Below, piece after piece: positions 1-6,835 of a DNA stretch of 17,053 bases (position 1 is the first letter of the stretch; every line of letters starts with the position of its first letter). The notes beneath the pieces are model-generated. The model saw only the letters and a list, made by a program, of their open reading frames with translations. It searched no databases and was not told where the DNA came from. A program made the position numbers and the translations under genes. The stretch is taken from assembly GCA_003153955.1 (NCBI GenBank), contig PMCB01000076.1, positions 1 to 17,053 of the forward strand, written 5' to 3'. This stretch comes from Dehalococcoidia bacterium (GTDB taxonomy: Bacteria; Chloroflexota; Dehalococcoidia; Dehalococcoidales; Fen-1064).

Positions 1-39
1 CATCCGTTTTTCAGCACCCTGCTAAAGCTCAAACGGATG
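1..39. repeat. Perfect 9-bp inverted repeat with nested hairpin at the left edge
   Basis: CATCCGTTT at 1-9 is an exact reverse complement of AAACGGATG at 31-39. Inside the loop, AGCA and TGCT (around CCC) form a second short stem. The element may continue beyond the left edge. It could be the foot of an extragenic palindromic repeat, a terminator stem for an upstream gene, or the end of a small mobile element; the sequence alone does not decide. Confidence 0.45.
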
Positions 40-55
40 CGATCCCGCTAAAACA

Positions 56-116
56 AAAAAAGACACGGATACAGTTTTGCGAACTCGTCGCTCTAAGCAA
101 TTTCCGTGCCTTTTTT
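56..116 (+). terminator. Terminator-like hairpin with A/T tails
   Basis: Bases 56-69 pair with 103-116 over 14 positions with one A-C mismatch (core GACACGGA against TCCGTGCC). The outer part is an A-run paired with a T-run, so either strand would give a stem followed by U residues. The 33-base loop is long for an intrinsic terminator and contains a further short TTGC/GCAA pairing. It probably ends transcription of a gene lying left of the window, before proA. A terminal-inverted-repeat origin is the alternative. Confidence 0.4.
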
Positions 117-435
117 CATTCTCCCACCTGTCCGGGTTCGAATGGCTTATTTAATTAAGTCATCTCACATATTCATGTTCGTACAATCAGATTGTTTTGA
201 ATGTATATTACCACCCAATTGTTGCCACCGGGTCATCATCGCTCCAAACAACATTAAAATCATCTTACAACTTTCTTCTGGATTGTGCTAATCACATGAT
301 AAGTAAATAAATTCTATCAAAAAGATTATATACAAGTTATAAATGATTAATTGAATATATTACAAAACTATGACATTTAATAATATGCCCCATAAAAGTT
401 GTATGATAATTGAAGCCGGTAATGACGATATTATG
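117..435. other. Intergenic stretch with no gene seen
   Basis: About 320 AT-rich bases without a convincing gene. The only open frames are short (about 60 codons), lack a good Shine-Dalgarno sequence and encode no recognisable motif. A T-loop-like GGTTCGAAT near 134-142 has no matching stem. Nothing else is supported here apart from the proA promoter that follows. Confidence 0.5.
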
Positions 436-464
436 TTGTGTCAAATTTCGCCGTGCTTTATAAT
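436..464 (+). promoter_or_regulatory. Candidate sigma-A promoter of proA
   Basis: A perfect -10 hexamer TATAAT (459-464) lies 17 bp after a partial -35, TTGTGT (436-441). Transcription would begin near 471, leaving a 5' leader of about 35 bases and a ribosome site AAAAGGA at 492-498, 7 bases before the proA ATG. The -35 matches consensus at only three positions, so this is a prediction. Confidence 0.45.
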
Positions 465-505
465 AGGCTATTCACTCACATCAGAGAAAACAAAAGGACA
501 GACCG

Positions 506-1780
506 ATGACAAATGCAATAACCGAACTGAAAGCCAAAGGAAAGGCCGCTAAAGAAGCCAGCCGCCGCCTGGCTTATCTTTCTACCGATATTAAGAACAA
601 GGCCCTGCAGAATATTGCCGCCGACCTGCGCGGTAAAACCAAAGAAATTATCGCCGTCAATAAACTCGACCTGAAACAGGCATCTGCCAACGGCATTAAC
701 GAGACCATGCAGGACAGATTATTGATGAATGAAGCCCGCCTCGAAGATATTGCCAAAGATGTACTGGTCATGGCCGGTCTGCCCGACCCCGTCGGCGAAG
801 TTTTTGATATGCGCACCATGCCCAACGACCTGCTCATCGGTAAGAAGAGGGTTCCTCTAGGCGTTATCGGCGCAATGTATGAGAGCCGTCCCAATGTTAC
901 GATTGATATTTCCGCGCTCTGCCTGAAATCCGGCAATGCCGTGATTCTGCGCGGCGGCAAAGAAGCCTTCAATTCCAACCTGGCGCTGGTCAAACTGGTG
1001 CAGCAGGCCATATCCAGAGCGGGTGTGCCTGAAGGCGCTGTGCAGTTCGTGGAAAATACCGACCGGTCCCTCGTGGGAGAAATGCTGAAGCTTAATCAGT
1101 ATATCGACTTGATGATTCCCCGCGGCGGCGCGCCTTTCGTGAAATATGTAATCGAGAACGCGGCCATGCCCGTTGTGGCCGGCGGCATCGGCGTCTGTCA
1201 TACCTTCGTCGACAGTTCCGCGGATATGGAAAAAGCCGTAGCGATTGTCTATAATGCCAAAGTGCAGAAACCCTCCGTCTGCAACGCGCTGGATACGATT
1301 CTGGTGCATCAGGTGGTGGCCGAGGAATATCTGCCCGACGTTGCCAAAGAACTGGCCAAAGCCGGCGTGGAACTGCATTGCGACAAGGCTGCGATGAAAA
1401 TCTTAAAGCCCGAGTCCGGATTAAAACTGAAAGCCGCCGTACAGGAAGACTGGGGCAAGGAATTCCTCTCGCTCACCGCCGCCATCAAAGTCGTGGATTC
1501 TCTGGATGACGCGCTGGCCCATATCGCCAAATACGGTTCCGGCCATTCCGAAGCCATTATCACCGAAGACTATTCATCCGGCATGCGCTTCCTCAACGAA
1601 GTGGATGCCGCCTGCGTTTATATCAATGCCAGCACCCGCTTCACCGACGGCAGCCAGTTCGGGCTGGGGGCGGAAGTGGGCATCAGCACCCAGAAATTCC
1701 ATGCCCGCGGACCTCTCGGCCTGAAGGAACTGACCAGCTACAAATGGATTATCTTCGGCAGCGGACAGGTCAGGCCGTAG
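506..1780 (+). CDS. proA: Gamma-glutamyl phosphate reductase (proline biosynthesis)
   Basis: Catalyses NADPH-dependent reduction of gamma-glutamyl phosphate to glutamate semialdehyde, the second step of proline synthesis, in the cytoplasm. The 424-residue length fits the family (about 415-420). Seen directly: an aldehyde-dehydrogenase-type fold with ESRPNVTIDISALCLKSGNA near residues 125-145, the catalytic cysteine C259 in the conserved KPSVCN motif, and the typical C-terminal FGLGAEVGIST followed by ARGPLGLKELTSYKW. The ATG at 506 is preceded by AAAAGGA at good spacing. The usual partner proB (glutamate 5-kinase) is not in the window: upstream is 400 bases of intergenic DNA with its own promoter candidate, and downstream is an unrelated gene. 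ProB must be encoded elsewhere or left of the window beyond the terminator-like hairpin. Confidence 0.97.
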   Translation: MTNAITELKAKGKAAKEASRRLAYLSTDIKNKALQNIAADLRGKTKEIIAVNKLDLKQASANGINETMQDRLLMNEARLEDIAKDVLVMAGLPDPVGEVFDMRTMPNDLLIGKKRVPLGVIGAMYESRPNVTIDISALCLKSGNAVILRGGKEAFNSNLALVKLVQQAISRAGVPEGAVQFVENTDRSLVGEMLKLNQYIDLMIPRGGAPFVKYVIENAAMPVVAGGIGVCHTFVDSSADMEKAVAIVYNAKVQKPSVCNALDTILVHQVVAEEYLPDVAKELAKAGVELHCDKAAMKILKPESGLKLKAAVQEDWGKEFLSLTAAIKVVDSLDDALAHIAKYGSGHSEAIITEDYSSGMRFLNEVDAACVYINASTRFTDGSQFGLGAEVGISTQKFHARGPLGLKELTSYKWIIFGSGQVRP

Positions 1781-1810
1781 AATAATAATCAGCCATCAGC
1801 CGTAAGCTCC

Positions 1811-1830
1811 ATTCCGGCGAAGGCCGGAAT
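1811..1830. repeat. REP-like palindrome, copy 1
   Basis: ATTCCGGC (1811-1818) and GCCGGAAT (1823-1830) form a perfect 8-bp stem with a 4-base loop, followed by CCAG. This is the widespread class of intergenic palindrome of the form ATTCC-stem-GGAATCCA. A related unit occurs at 4490-4546. It sits between proA and the next gene, ending only 5 bases before the AGGAA ribosome site, so in mRNA the hairpin would abut the initiation region. Confidence 0.7.
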
Positions 1831-1849
1831 CCAGCAGGAACCAAACGTA

Positions 1850-2428
1850 ATGAATACCGAAAACACTTTATACGTCAGCGAACGGAAAGATTGGCGGGCG
1901 TGGCTGGCCAAACACCACAAAACGGATAAACAAATCTGGCTGGTCTATTACCGTAAAGAAACCGGCAAGCCCCGGATTTCCTACAACGACGCCGTGGAAG
2001 AAGCATTATGCTTCGGCTGGATTGACAGCACCGTCCACAAACTCGATGACGAGAGGTTCGCCCAGCGGTTTTCACCGCGAAAAAAAACCAGCAGCCTTTC
2101 TCAATCAAATATCGAGCGTATCCGCAAGCTTATCCGACAAAAGAAGATGACCGCTGACGGACTGGCGGCGATTGCTCATGTCTACGACCCGGAAAAAGAT
2201 CAAGTGGAAGAATTGGTAATTCCGCCGGACATTCTGAAACCTTTGCAGGCAAACAAACAGGCGTGGGAAAATTTTCAGAAGTTTCCGGAAAGCTACCGGA
2301 GGATCCGCATTGCCTATATCGCATCGCGTAAGAATCACAGTCAGGCAGAATTTCAGAGTTCGATGGCGAACTTCATCAAAATGACCGCCAAAAACAAGCG
2401 CATCGGTTTTGTGAAAGAACTGCAATAA
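1850..2428 (+). CDS. YdeI/OmpD-associated family protein
   Basis: A 192-residue cytoplasmic protein of the YdeI/OmpD-associated (bacteriocin-protection) family. The family signature is visible: an N-terminal segment with WLAKHH and IWLVYYRK, the motif EALCFGWIDS near residues 51-60, the basic FSPRKKTSSLS segment near 74-84, and a C-terminal helical domain with RRIRIAYIASRKNHSQAE typical of the appended YdeI domain. No signal peptide or membrane segment. The ATG is preceded by AGGAA (1836-1840) with a 9-base spacer. It lies 69 bases behind proA on the same strand, so readthrough is possible, but a REP-like hairpin separates them and no functional link is implied. The biochemical role of this family is not established; the name records association with outer-membrane or stress phenotypes in other bacteria. 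Confidence 0.88.
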   Translation: MNTENTLYVSERKDWRAWLAKHHKTDKQIWLVYYRKETGKPRISYNDAVEEALCFGWIDSTVHKLDDERFAQRFSPRKKTSSLSQSNIERIRKLIRQKKMTADGLAAIAHVYDPEKDQVEELVIPPDILKPLQANKQAWENFQKFPESYRRIRIAYIASRKNHSQAEFQSSMANFIKMTAKNKRIGFVKELQ

Positions 2429-2431
2429 AAA

Positions 2432-2457
2432 GGGAGTGCTTTCACACTCCCCTTCAT
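2432..2457. terminator. Bidirectional intrinsic terminator between convergent genes
   Basis: GGGAGTG (2432-2438) and CACTCCC (2445-2451) form a perfect 7-bp GC-rich stem with a 6-base loop. On the plus strand it is followed by CTTCATTTTTT; on the minus strand the stem is followed by TTTTTATT. It lies 3 bases past the YdeI-family stop codon and about 28 bases past the rph stop, so it can serve both convergent genes. Confidence 0.85.
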
Positions 2458-2479
2458 TTTTTACGATTAGTTGTTTAAA

Positions 2480-3211
2480 CTATTTTCTGCGCGCGGCGTC
2501 GATGACCGCCTGCTGCACCGCGAATAATTCTTTAATGCCTTTCCCGGCCAGTTCCAGTAGAAAATCGACGCTTTCCTTGTTGTACGGTTTTTTCTCGGCG
2601 GTCCCCTGGATTTCCACGAACTCACCTTTGCCGGTCATCACCACGTTGAAATCGGCGTCGGCATTCGAATCTTCGTCGTAACACAGGTCAAGCAACCTGG
2701 TGTTGTGCACAATTCCCACACTGGTCGCCGCGACCGGAGAGTTTAAAGGTATTGAAGAAATAACGCCCATATTCGCCAGCTTGTCCATCGCTAGATAGAG
2801 CGCGACATAAGCGCCGGTAATTGCCGCTGTCCGGGTGCCGCCATCGGCCTGTAAGACGTCACAATCGATAGCGAAGGTCCGCTCTCCCAAGGAGGTCATA
2901 TCTGTCACGGCCCGCAAGGAACGCCCGATTAAACGCTGTATTTCCTGGCTGCGGCCGGATACTTTCCCTTTGGAAGAATCGCGGTCGGAGCGGGTTAAAG
3001 TGGCCCGGGGCAGCATGGCGTATTCCGCCGTTACCCAGCCGGTACCGCTCTTTCTCAAATGCGGCGGTACTTTATCCTCCACCGAGACCGAACATACCAC
3101 GCGGGTACGTCCCAGTTCAATCAACACGGAACCTTCGGCATAGCTCTGAAACCCGGGGGTAATTTTCACCGGCCGTAACTGGTCGTAAGTCCGTCCATCG
3201 CTTCTTTTCAA
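2480..3211 (-). CDS. rph: Ribonuclease PH
   Basis: Phosphorolytic 3'-5' exoribonuclease that trims tRNA 3' extensions using inorganic phosphate, acting as a hexamer in the cytoplasm. At 243 residues it matches the family (about 240). Seen: N-terminal [20 protein letters not shown] near residues 58-71, the phosphate-site segment [15 protein letters not shown] (86-100, R87 being the conserved arginine), [19 protein letters not shown] (116-134), and [20 protein letters not shown]. The start is a TTG at 3211: it puts KRSDGR immediately after the initiator, as in relatives, and AAAGGAAG lies about 7 bases upstream. An extended -10 candidate is seen at 3260-3268. The gene converges on the YdeI-family gene through a shared terminator. 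Confidence 0.96.
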   Translation of the reverse strand: MKRSDGRTYDQLRPVKITPGFQSYAEGSVLIELGRTRVVCSVSVEDKVPPHLRKSGTGWVTAEYAMLPRATLTRSDRDSSKGKVSGRSQEIQRLIGRSLRAVTDMTSLGERTFAIDCDVLQADGGTRTAAITGAYVALYLAMDKLANMGVISSIPLNSPVAATSVGIVHNTRLLDLCYDEDSNADADFNVVMTGKGEFVEIQGTAEKKPYNKESVDFLLELAGKGIKELFAVQQAVIDAARRK

Positions 3212-3259
3212 AAATATCTTCCTTTATTTAAACAAATTTCTTAATTTCTGGCTTCTAAC

Positions 3260-3268
3260 AGTATATCA
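3260..3268 (-). promoter_or_regulatory. Extended -10 candidate upstream of rph
   Basis: Read on the minus strand the bases are TGATATACT, an extended -10 (TG-N-TATACT). No convincing -35 is seen at 17 bp, as expected for this promoter class. A start near 3253 would give a leader of about 40 bases. Confidence 0.35.
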
Positions 3269-3292
3269 TTACCAGATTAGGTTTGCCCGCCG

Positions 3293-3661
3293 TCAATATC
3301 TCCCGATTTCCCTCAATCTCGCGTCGCTGATGCCGAAATGGTGCGCGATCTCATGCTTCACGACCTTCTCAACCTCTAACAGGATTTCCTCGTCGCTGCG
3401 GCAGATTGCTTCAATCGTTTGTTGAAAAATAGTGATTTTATCGGGTAATACCATGCCGTAGTTGCTGCCCCGCCGGGTCTGCGGCACGCCTTCGTAAAGT
3501 CCCAGCAGGGTCTGGTTGGGTTTCAAACGTGATTTGCTTAACTGATTTGGTGACGGCCGGTCGTCCACCAGCACCTCGACATTATCCAGGTGGTCGAGAA
3601 ATTCCGCCGGCAGGTTTTTCACTGCTTTATCCACTAATTCTTCAAATTTTTCCCTGTCCAT
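3293..3661 (-). CDS. Minimal zincin-type metallopeptidase family protein
   Basis: A 122-residue predicted Zn-dependent protease of the small metallopeptidase family (DUF1025-like). The key motif is HEIAHHFGISD at residues 103-113: H103, E104 and H107 form the HExxH core and D113 is the probable third ligand of HExxHxxGxxD. The LLGLYEGVPQTRR segment near 52-64 and the VLPDKITIFQ strand before the active-site helix are typical. The ATG at 3661 gives MDREKFEELV, matching the family's N-terminal helix, though only a weak G-rich ribosome site precedes it. It lies 81 bases upstream of rph on the same strand. No signal peptide, so cytoplasmic. Substrate unknown in the family. Confidence 0.9.
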   Translation of the reverse strand: MDREKFEELVDKAVKNLPAEFLDHLDNVEVLVDDRPSPNQLSKSRLKPNQTLLGLYEGVPQTRRGSNYGMVLPDKITIFQQTIEAICRSDEEILLEVEKVVKHEIAHHFGISDARLREIGRY

Positions 3662-3731
3662 GGAATAGCCCCGCTATCTTCGCAGCCGCTTTATCGTTAT
3701 ATTATAAAGAGCGAATAATTTCATTATACTA

Positions 3732-3761
3732 TTTACGGCAATTACGAACATGTGATATATT
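3732..3761 (+). promoter_or_regulatory. Candidate promoter of the lipoprotein gene
   Basis: TTTACG (3732-3737) and an extended -10, TGATATATT (hexamer TATATT 3756-3761), are separated by 18 bp. A start near 3768 leaves about 25 bases before the preferred ATG at 3794. This argues against the in-frame GTG at 3752, which would lie inside the promoter. Confidence 0.45.
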
Positions 3762-3793
3762 GCGCTTGTCACAAAAGCGAGGGAGGGATGCAA

Positions 3794-4282
3794 ATGTTGA
3801 AAAGATTATCATTGCTGCTGATTTTTCCGATATTAATATCGGCCATCGCCGGATGCAGTCCCCAAAAAACGACAACGACAGTTGTTATCTCACCCACGAC
3901 AACTACCACAACTGCGACTACCACGCCTGGCACATTATCGGCATTGCTGAATATTCCGTTTACGCTGGCGCCGGGACAAATCGCCCGGATAGAGAGTGAA
4001 GGCATGGATATCAGATTTGTCGATGTTACCGGGGACAGCCGTTGTCCGCAGGGCGTGGAATGTATCTGGGCCGGACAGGTGACTTGCGCCGTGGAAATTA
4101 CGAAAAATGGGATCCTGAATCAGGTGACACTAAATGATTCCGCCGGATCAGGCGCTGCAACCGGCCAGGATTTTCAAAATTATCACATTTTTTTTAGCGT
4201 CATACCGTCACCGGTGGCAGGCAAACTGATCGACGGGAATGATTACCGATTAACGCTGACCGTGAGCCAGATACGTTATTGA
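3794..4282 (+). CDS. Small secreted lipoprotein with DSRCP...CIWAG domain
   Basis: A 162-residue predicted lipoprotein. The N-terminus is a basic and hydrophobic signal peptide ending in the lipobox IAGC, with C21 as the lipidated cysteine. A Thr-rich low-complexity linker (about residues 26-46) leads to a beta-rich domain of about 110 residues. That domain contains [18 protein letters not shown] (81-98), a pattern I recognise from uncharacterised bacterial lipoproteins; C84, C90 and C98 could form disulfides. The ATG at 3794 is preferred because GGAGG at 3782-3786 lies 7 bases ahead, whereas the ATG at 3788 abuts it. The 3' end overlaps the convergent DUF951 gene by 7 bases. Function unknown; extracytoplasmic and anchored by lipid. 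Confidence 0.85.
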   Translation: MLKRLSLLLIFPILISAIAGCSPQKTTTTVVISPTTTTTTATTTPGTLSALLNIPFTLAPGQIARIESEGMDIRFVDVTGDSRCPQGVECIWAGQVTCAVEITKNGILNQVTLNDSAGSGAATGQDFQNYHIFFSVIPSPVAGKLIDGNDYRLTLTVSQIRY

Positions 4283-4470
4283 TTTGTTCCCCGTGAGACA
4301 AATTCCTTGACCCGCCGTTCAAAGACCGAACGCGGAAGGAGAATATGTCTTTTGCATTGCTGACAAACAATCCCGATGTCCGCGCCAATTCTCACCACCT
4401 GCCATTCATAACCGCCGCAGGGGTGCTGCTTTTTCAGCCGGACCACGTCCCCGAGATTTATTTCCAACAT
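4276..4470 (-). CDS. DUF951 domain-containing protein
   Basis: A 64-residue protein whose whole length matches DUF951: [18 protein letters not shown] near 6-23, then CQQC and [16 protein letters not shown]18, C36 and C39 resemble a zinc-ribbon-like site with HPCGG and CQQC. The ATG at 4470 gives [14 protein letters not shown] as in relatives, with GGTGA a few bases upstream. A longer open frame reaching 4518 only translates the REP-like repeat and is not real. It follows pyrF on the same strand about 100 bases downstream, with the REP unit between, so cotranscription is plausible. The family is small, widespread in Firmicutes and Chloroflexi, and without known function. Confidence 0.92.
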   Translation of the reverse strand: MLEINLGDVVRLKKQHPCGGYEWQVVRIGADIGIVCQQCKRHILLPRSVFERRVKEFVSRGTNQ

Positions 4471-4489
4471 AACTATTTCACCATTTGTC

Positions 4490-4546
4490 ATTCCTGCGCA
4501 GGCAGGAATCCACATCATTCGGCTGGATACCGACTTTCGTCGGTAT
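4490..4546. repeat. REP-like element, copy 2 (two palindromes)
   Basis: Two perfect hairpins in tandem. ATTCCTGC (4490-4497) pairs with GCAGGAAT (4502-4509), followed by CCA. Then ATACCGAC (4527-4534) pairs with GTCGGTAT (4539-4546) around a TTTC loop. The layout matches the widespread bipartite REP-like unit in which a GTCATTCC-type stem is followed by a CTGGATACC-type stem. It lies between pyrF and DUF951. Copy 1 at 1811-1830 retains only the first palindrome with a different stem sequence, so base pairing, not sequence, is conserved. Confidence 0.75.
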
Positions 4547-4569
4547 GGAGTGATTCTTTGTTATCCAGG

Positions 4570-5388
4570 TTATTTTTTCAACCCATCGATGATTTTGTTG
4601 ATATCGTCTCTGAGGGTCTGCGCTGCCTTTCTGGCCGCGGTGGCAAAGTCCGCGCCTTTCCCGGCATAAAGAATCCCCCGGGAGGAATTGATCATGATGC
4701 CCCGGTTGTGAGTGTCGATACCGTACCGTACGGATAATTCCAGGTCGCCGCCCTGCGCGCCGACACCCGGAATCAATATCGGTATACCGGGATGGGCCAG
4801 CCGGATGTTTTTCAATTCTTCGGGGTAAGTCGCGCCGACTACCAGAGCGATATTTTTATTCGTATTCCAGCGGCTGGCTTTCAGCGCCACGACTTCATAA
4901 AGCGGCATTGTTTTGCCTTCGAACTGACAGGGCAGCGATTGAAAATCCGCGGCGCCTTTGTTGGAAGTGCGGCAGATAATAATGACACCTTTTTCTTTAT
5001 ACTTCAGGAACGGCTCCAGCGAATCAAACCCGAGATAGGGGCTGACGGTGACTGCATCGCAGTTCATCTGTTCGAAGACCGCTTTGGCATAAGCCTGGGC
5101 GGTATTGCCGATATCGCCGCGCTTGGCATCCAGAATGACCGGAATATCTTTCGGGATATGGGCGATTGTTTTATGTAAAGCATCCAGACCTTTTTCACAC
5201 TGCGCTTCATAAAAAGCGATGTTCGGTTTGAAGGCGCAGACCAAATCAGCGGTGACATCGATTATCGCCTTATTGAAATCCAGCATGCTCATGCCTGAAG
5301 GAATTAACTCCGGGTCGGTATCCAATCCCACGCAGACCAGGCTCTTGTTTTTTGCCACTGCCGCATTCAATTTATCAACAAAAATCAT
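4570..5388 (-). CDS. pyrF: Orotidine 5'-phosphate decarboxylase, type 2
   Basis: Decarboxylates OMP to UMP, the last step of de novo pyrimidine synthesis. The 272-residue length fits the longer type 2 (Mycobacterium/Thermus-like) class; the classical enzyme is about 235. Seen: LVCVGLDTDPELIP near 17-30, AFKPNIAFYEA (52-62) with the substrate-binding lysine, the catalytic DAKRGDIGNTAQAY (87-100; D87, K89, D92), VSPYLGFDSLEPF, CRTSNKGAADFQ, and IPGVGAQGGD near the phosphate site. The ATG at 5388 is preceded by AAGGAG at 5395-5400 with ideal spacing. It is divergent from lysA and upstream of DUF951 on the same strand. No other pyr genes are in the window. Confidence 0.96.
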   Translation of the reverse strand: MIFVDKLNAAVAKNKSLVCVGLDTDPELIPSGMSMLDFNKAIIDVTADLVCAFKPNIAFYEAQCEKGLDALHKTIAHIPKDIPVILDAKRGDIGNTAQAYAKAVFEQMNCDAVTVSPYLGFDSLEPFLKYKEKGVIIICRTSNKGAADFQSLPCQFEGKTMPLYEVVALKASRWNTNKNIALVVGATYPEELKNIRLAHPGIPILIPGVGAQGGDLELSVRYGIDTHNRGIMINSSRGILYAGKGADFATAARKAAQTLRDDINKIIDGLKK

Positions 5389-5435
5389 TTAATTCTCCTT
5401 TCTATCCAAGTATTCAATATTACCACACTTATGAA

Positions 5436-5464
5436 TTGACTTCACTACCCGGCTGCACTAATAT
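5436..5464 (+). promoter_or_regulatory. Sigma-A-type promoter of lysA
   Basis: TTGACT (5436-5441; five of six consensus bases) and TAATAT (5459-5464) are separated by exactly 17 bp. Transcription would start near 5471, giving a leader of about 40 bases to the lysA start. No riboswitch would fit in that leader. Confidence 0.65.
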
Positions 5465-5508
5465 TGAATTATAATTCACGGATGAAGTTTCAGCGAGGAA
5501 CAACACGC

Positions 5509-6825
5509 TTGTCCATGCTTAAAAGATTACCTTTATTCCCCATCAATTCCGCGGTCAATGACCAAGGGCACCTGGTTATCGGCGGCTGCGATGTGACTGA
5601 ACTGGCCGCGGAATTCGGCACCCCGCTTTATCTCTACGACGAAAACACATTGCGCGCCAAATGCCGCGAATTCAGGACAGAATTCGAAACACGTTATCCC
5701 TCCGTTCAAATAATTTATGCCGGCAAAGCATATTCCAACGTTGTGCTGCTGCGACTGGTACAGGAAGAAGGCCTGGGATTAGACGTTGTATCCGAAGGCG
5801 AACTCGCCATCGCGAAGAAAGCAAAATTCCCCATGGATAAGATATATTTCCACGGCAATAATAAATCGGTGCGCGAACTGGAAATGGCGCTGCGGCTGCA
5901 TGTCGGGCACATTGTAGTGGACAATTTCCACGAGCTCGAAATACTGGGCAAACTGACGCAGGAACTTGGCGTCAAACAGGATGTTCTCCTGCGAATGACG
6001 CCTGGCGTCGACCCGCACACCCACCGCTATACCTCAACCGGTTCGCTCGACAGCAAGTTTGGTTTTCCCCTGCCGCTGAAAGAGCAGGCGGTGGCCGCGG
6101 CGCTGAAAATTAAAGGGCTGAATGTTACCGGCCTCCATTTCCATATCGGTTCGCTGATTTTCGAACCGGAGCCTTATGTTAAATCGGTCAAATCGGTATT
6201 GAAATTTGCGGCTGACATGCGTAAAAAATACAGCCTGGAATTGCAAGAACTGGATACCGGCGGCGGCTTTGCCGTGCAGTACACCCTCGACCAGCCGGCC
6301 CCTTCAATCGCCGTCTTTGCCGAACAAATCACATCAACGATAAAAAAAGAATGCCGTGAACTTAGTTTGAAACTGCCGAAGCTCATCGTCGAGCCCGGCC
6401 GGGAAATTGTGGCTCAGGCAGGCGTGGCTGTTTATACCGTCGGCACTATCAAGGAAATACAGGAGGTGCGCACCTATATCGCGGTGGACGGCGGTATGGG
6501 CGATAACGTCTGCCCCGCGATGTACGGCGAAAAAATGGAAGCAGTGCTGGCGAACAGAATGAGAGCGAGGCAGGCCGGCAAAGTGACCGTCTGCGGTAAA
6601 TTCTGCGAATCCGGCGACATTTTAATCCGCGATATCGAAATGCCCAAAACGGTCCCCGGCGATATCCTGGCAATCGCTGTCTCCGGCGCCTATAGCATCC
6701 CCGAATCGATGAATTATAATGCCTTCTTTAAACCGCCGGTATTGCTGCTGAATGAAGGCAAGGCAAAACTCATCCGGCGGCGGGAGACACTGGAAGATAT
6801 TATCAGGTGCGATATCGACGCATAA
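5509..6825 (+). CDS. lysA: Diaminopimelate decarboxylase
   Basis: PLP-dependent decarboxylation of meso-diaminopimelate to L-lysine, the last step of lysine synthesis. A fold III PLP enzyme of about 438 residues (family 415-440). Seen: FGTPLYLYDE at the start of the barrel, the PLP lysine in YAGKAYSN (K73), SEGELAIA, HGNNKS, GLHFHIGS, LDTGGGFAVQY for phosphate binding, EPGREIVAQAG, and CESGD with the catalytic cysteine from the partner subunit. Start choice: GAGGA at 5495-5499 lies 9 bases before the TTG at 5509; ATG 5515 (two codons later, MLKRLPLFPINS) is the alternative but sits 15 bases from the ribosome site. Candidates further upstream (TTG 5464, ATG 5482) fall within the promoter or at its transcription start. 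Divergent from pyrF. Confidence 0.96.
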   Translation: MSMLKRLPLFPINSAVNDQGHLVIGGCDVTELAAEFGTPLYLYDENTLRAKCREFRTEFETRYPSVQIIYAGKAYSNVVLLRLVQEEGLGLDVVSEGELAIAKKAKFPMDKIYFHGNNKSVRELEMALRLHVGHIVVDNFHELEILGKLTQELGVKQDVLLRMTPGVDPHTHRYTSTGSLDSKFGFPLPLKEQAVAAALKIKGLNVTGLHFHIGSLIFEPEPYVKSVKSVLKFAADMRKKYSLELQELDTGGGFAVQYTLDQPAPSIAVFAEQITSTIKKECRELSLKLPKLIVEPGREIVAQAGVAVYTVGTIKEIQEVRTYIAVDGGMGDNVCPAMYGEKMEAVLANRMRARQAGKVTVCGKFCESGDILIRDIEMPKTVPGDILAIAVSGAYSIPESMNYNAFFKPPVLLLNEGKAKLIRRRETLEDIIRCDIDA

Positions 6826-6835
6826 AAATAATAAA

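Noticed and set aside
134..142. T-loop-like GGTTCGAAT suggesting a tRNA
   Set aside because: The flanking bases do not form a T-stem, and no acceptor stem, anticodon arm or CCA end can be drawn around it.
106..505. Two short open frames (about 60 codons) before proA
   Set aside because: No ribosome site, no recognisable motif, composition of AT-rich intergenic DNA; the second runs through the proA promoter and overlaps its start in another frame.
857..1378. 173-codon open frame antisense to proA
   Set aside because: Shadow of the strongly conserved proA frame; no independent motif or ribosome site.
3529..3999. 156-codon plus-strand frame spanning the metallopeptidase and lipoprotein starts
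   Set aside because: It crosses a promoter and two real genes in other frames; its protein is low in complexity with no family features.
4471..4518. N-terminal extension of DUF951 to a start near 4518
   Set aside because: The extension translates the REP-like palindrome; family members begin at the [10 protein letters not shown] position.
5464..5508. Upstream TTG/ATG starts for lysA
   Set aside because: They overlap or abut the near-consensus promoter and have no ribosome site at usable distance.
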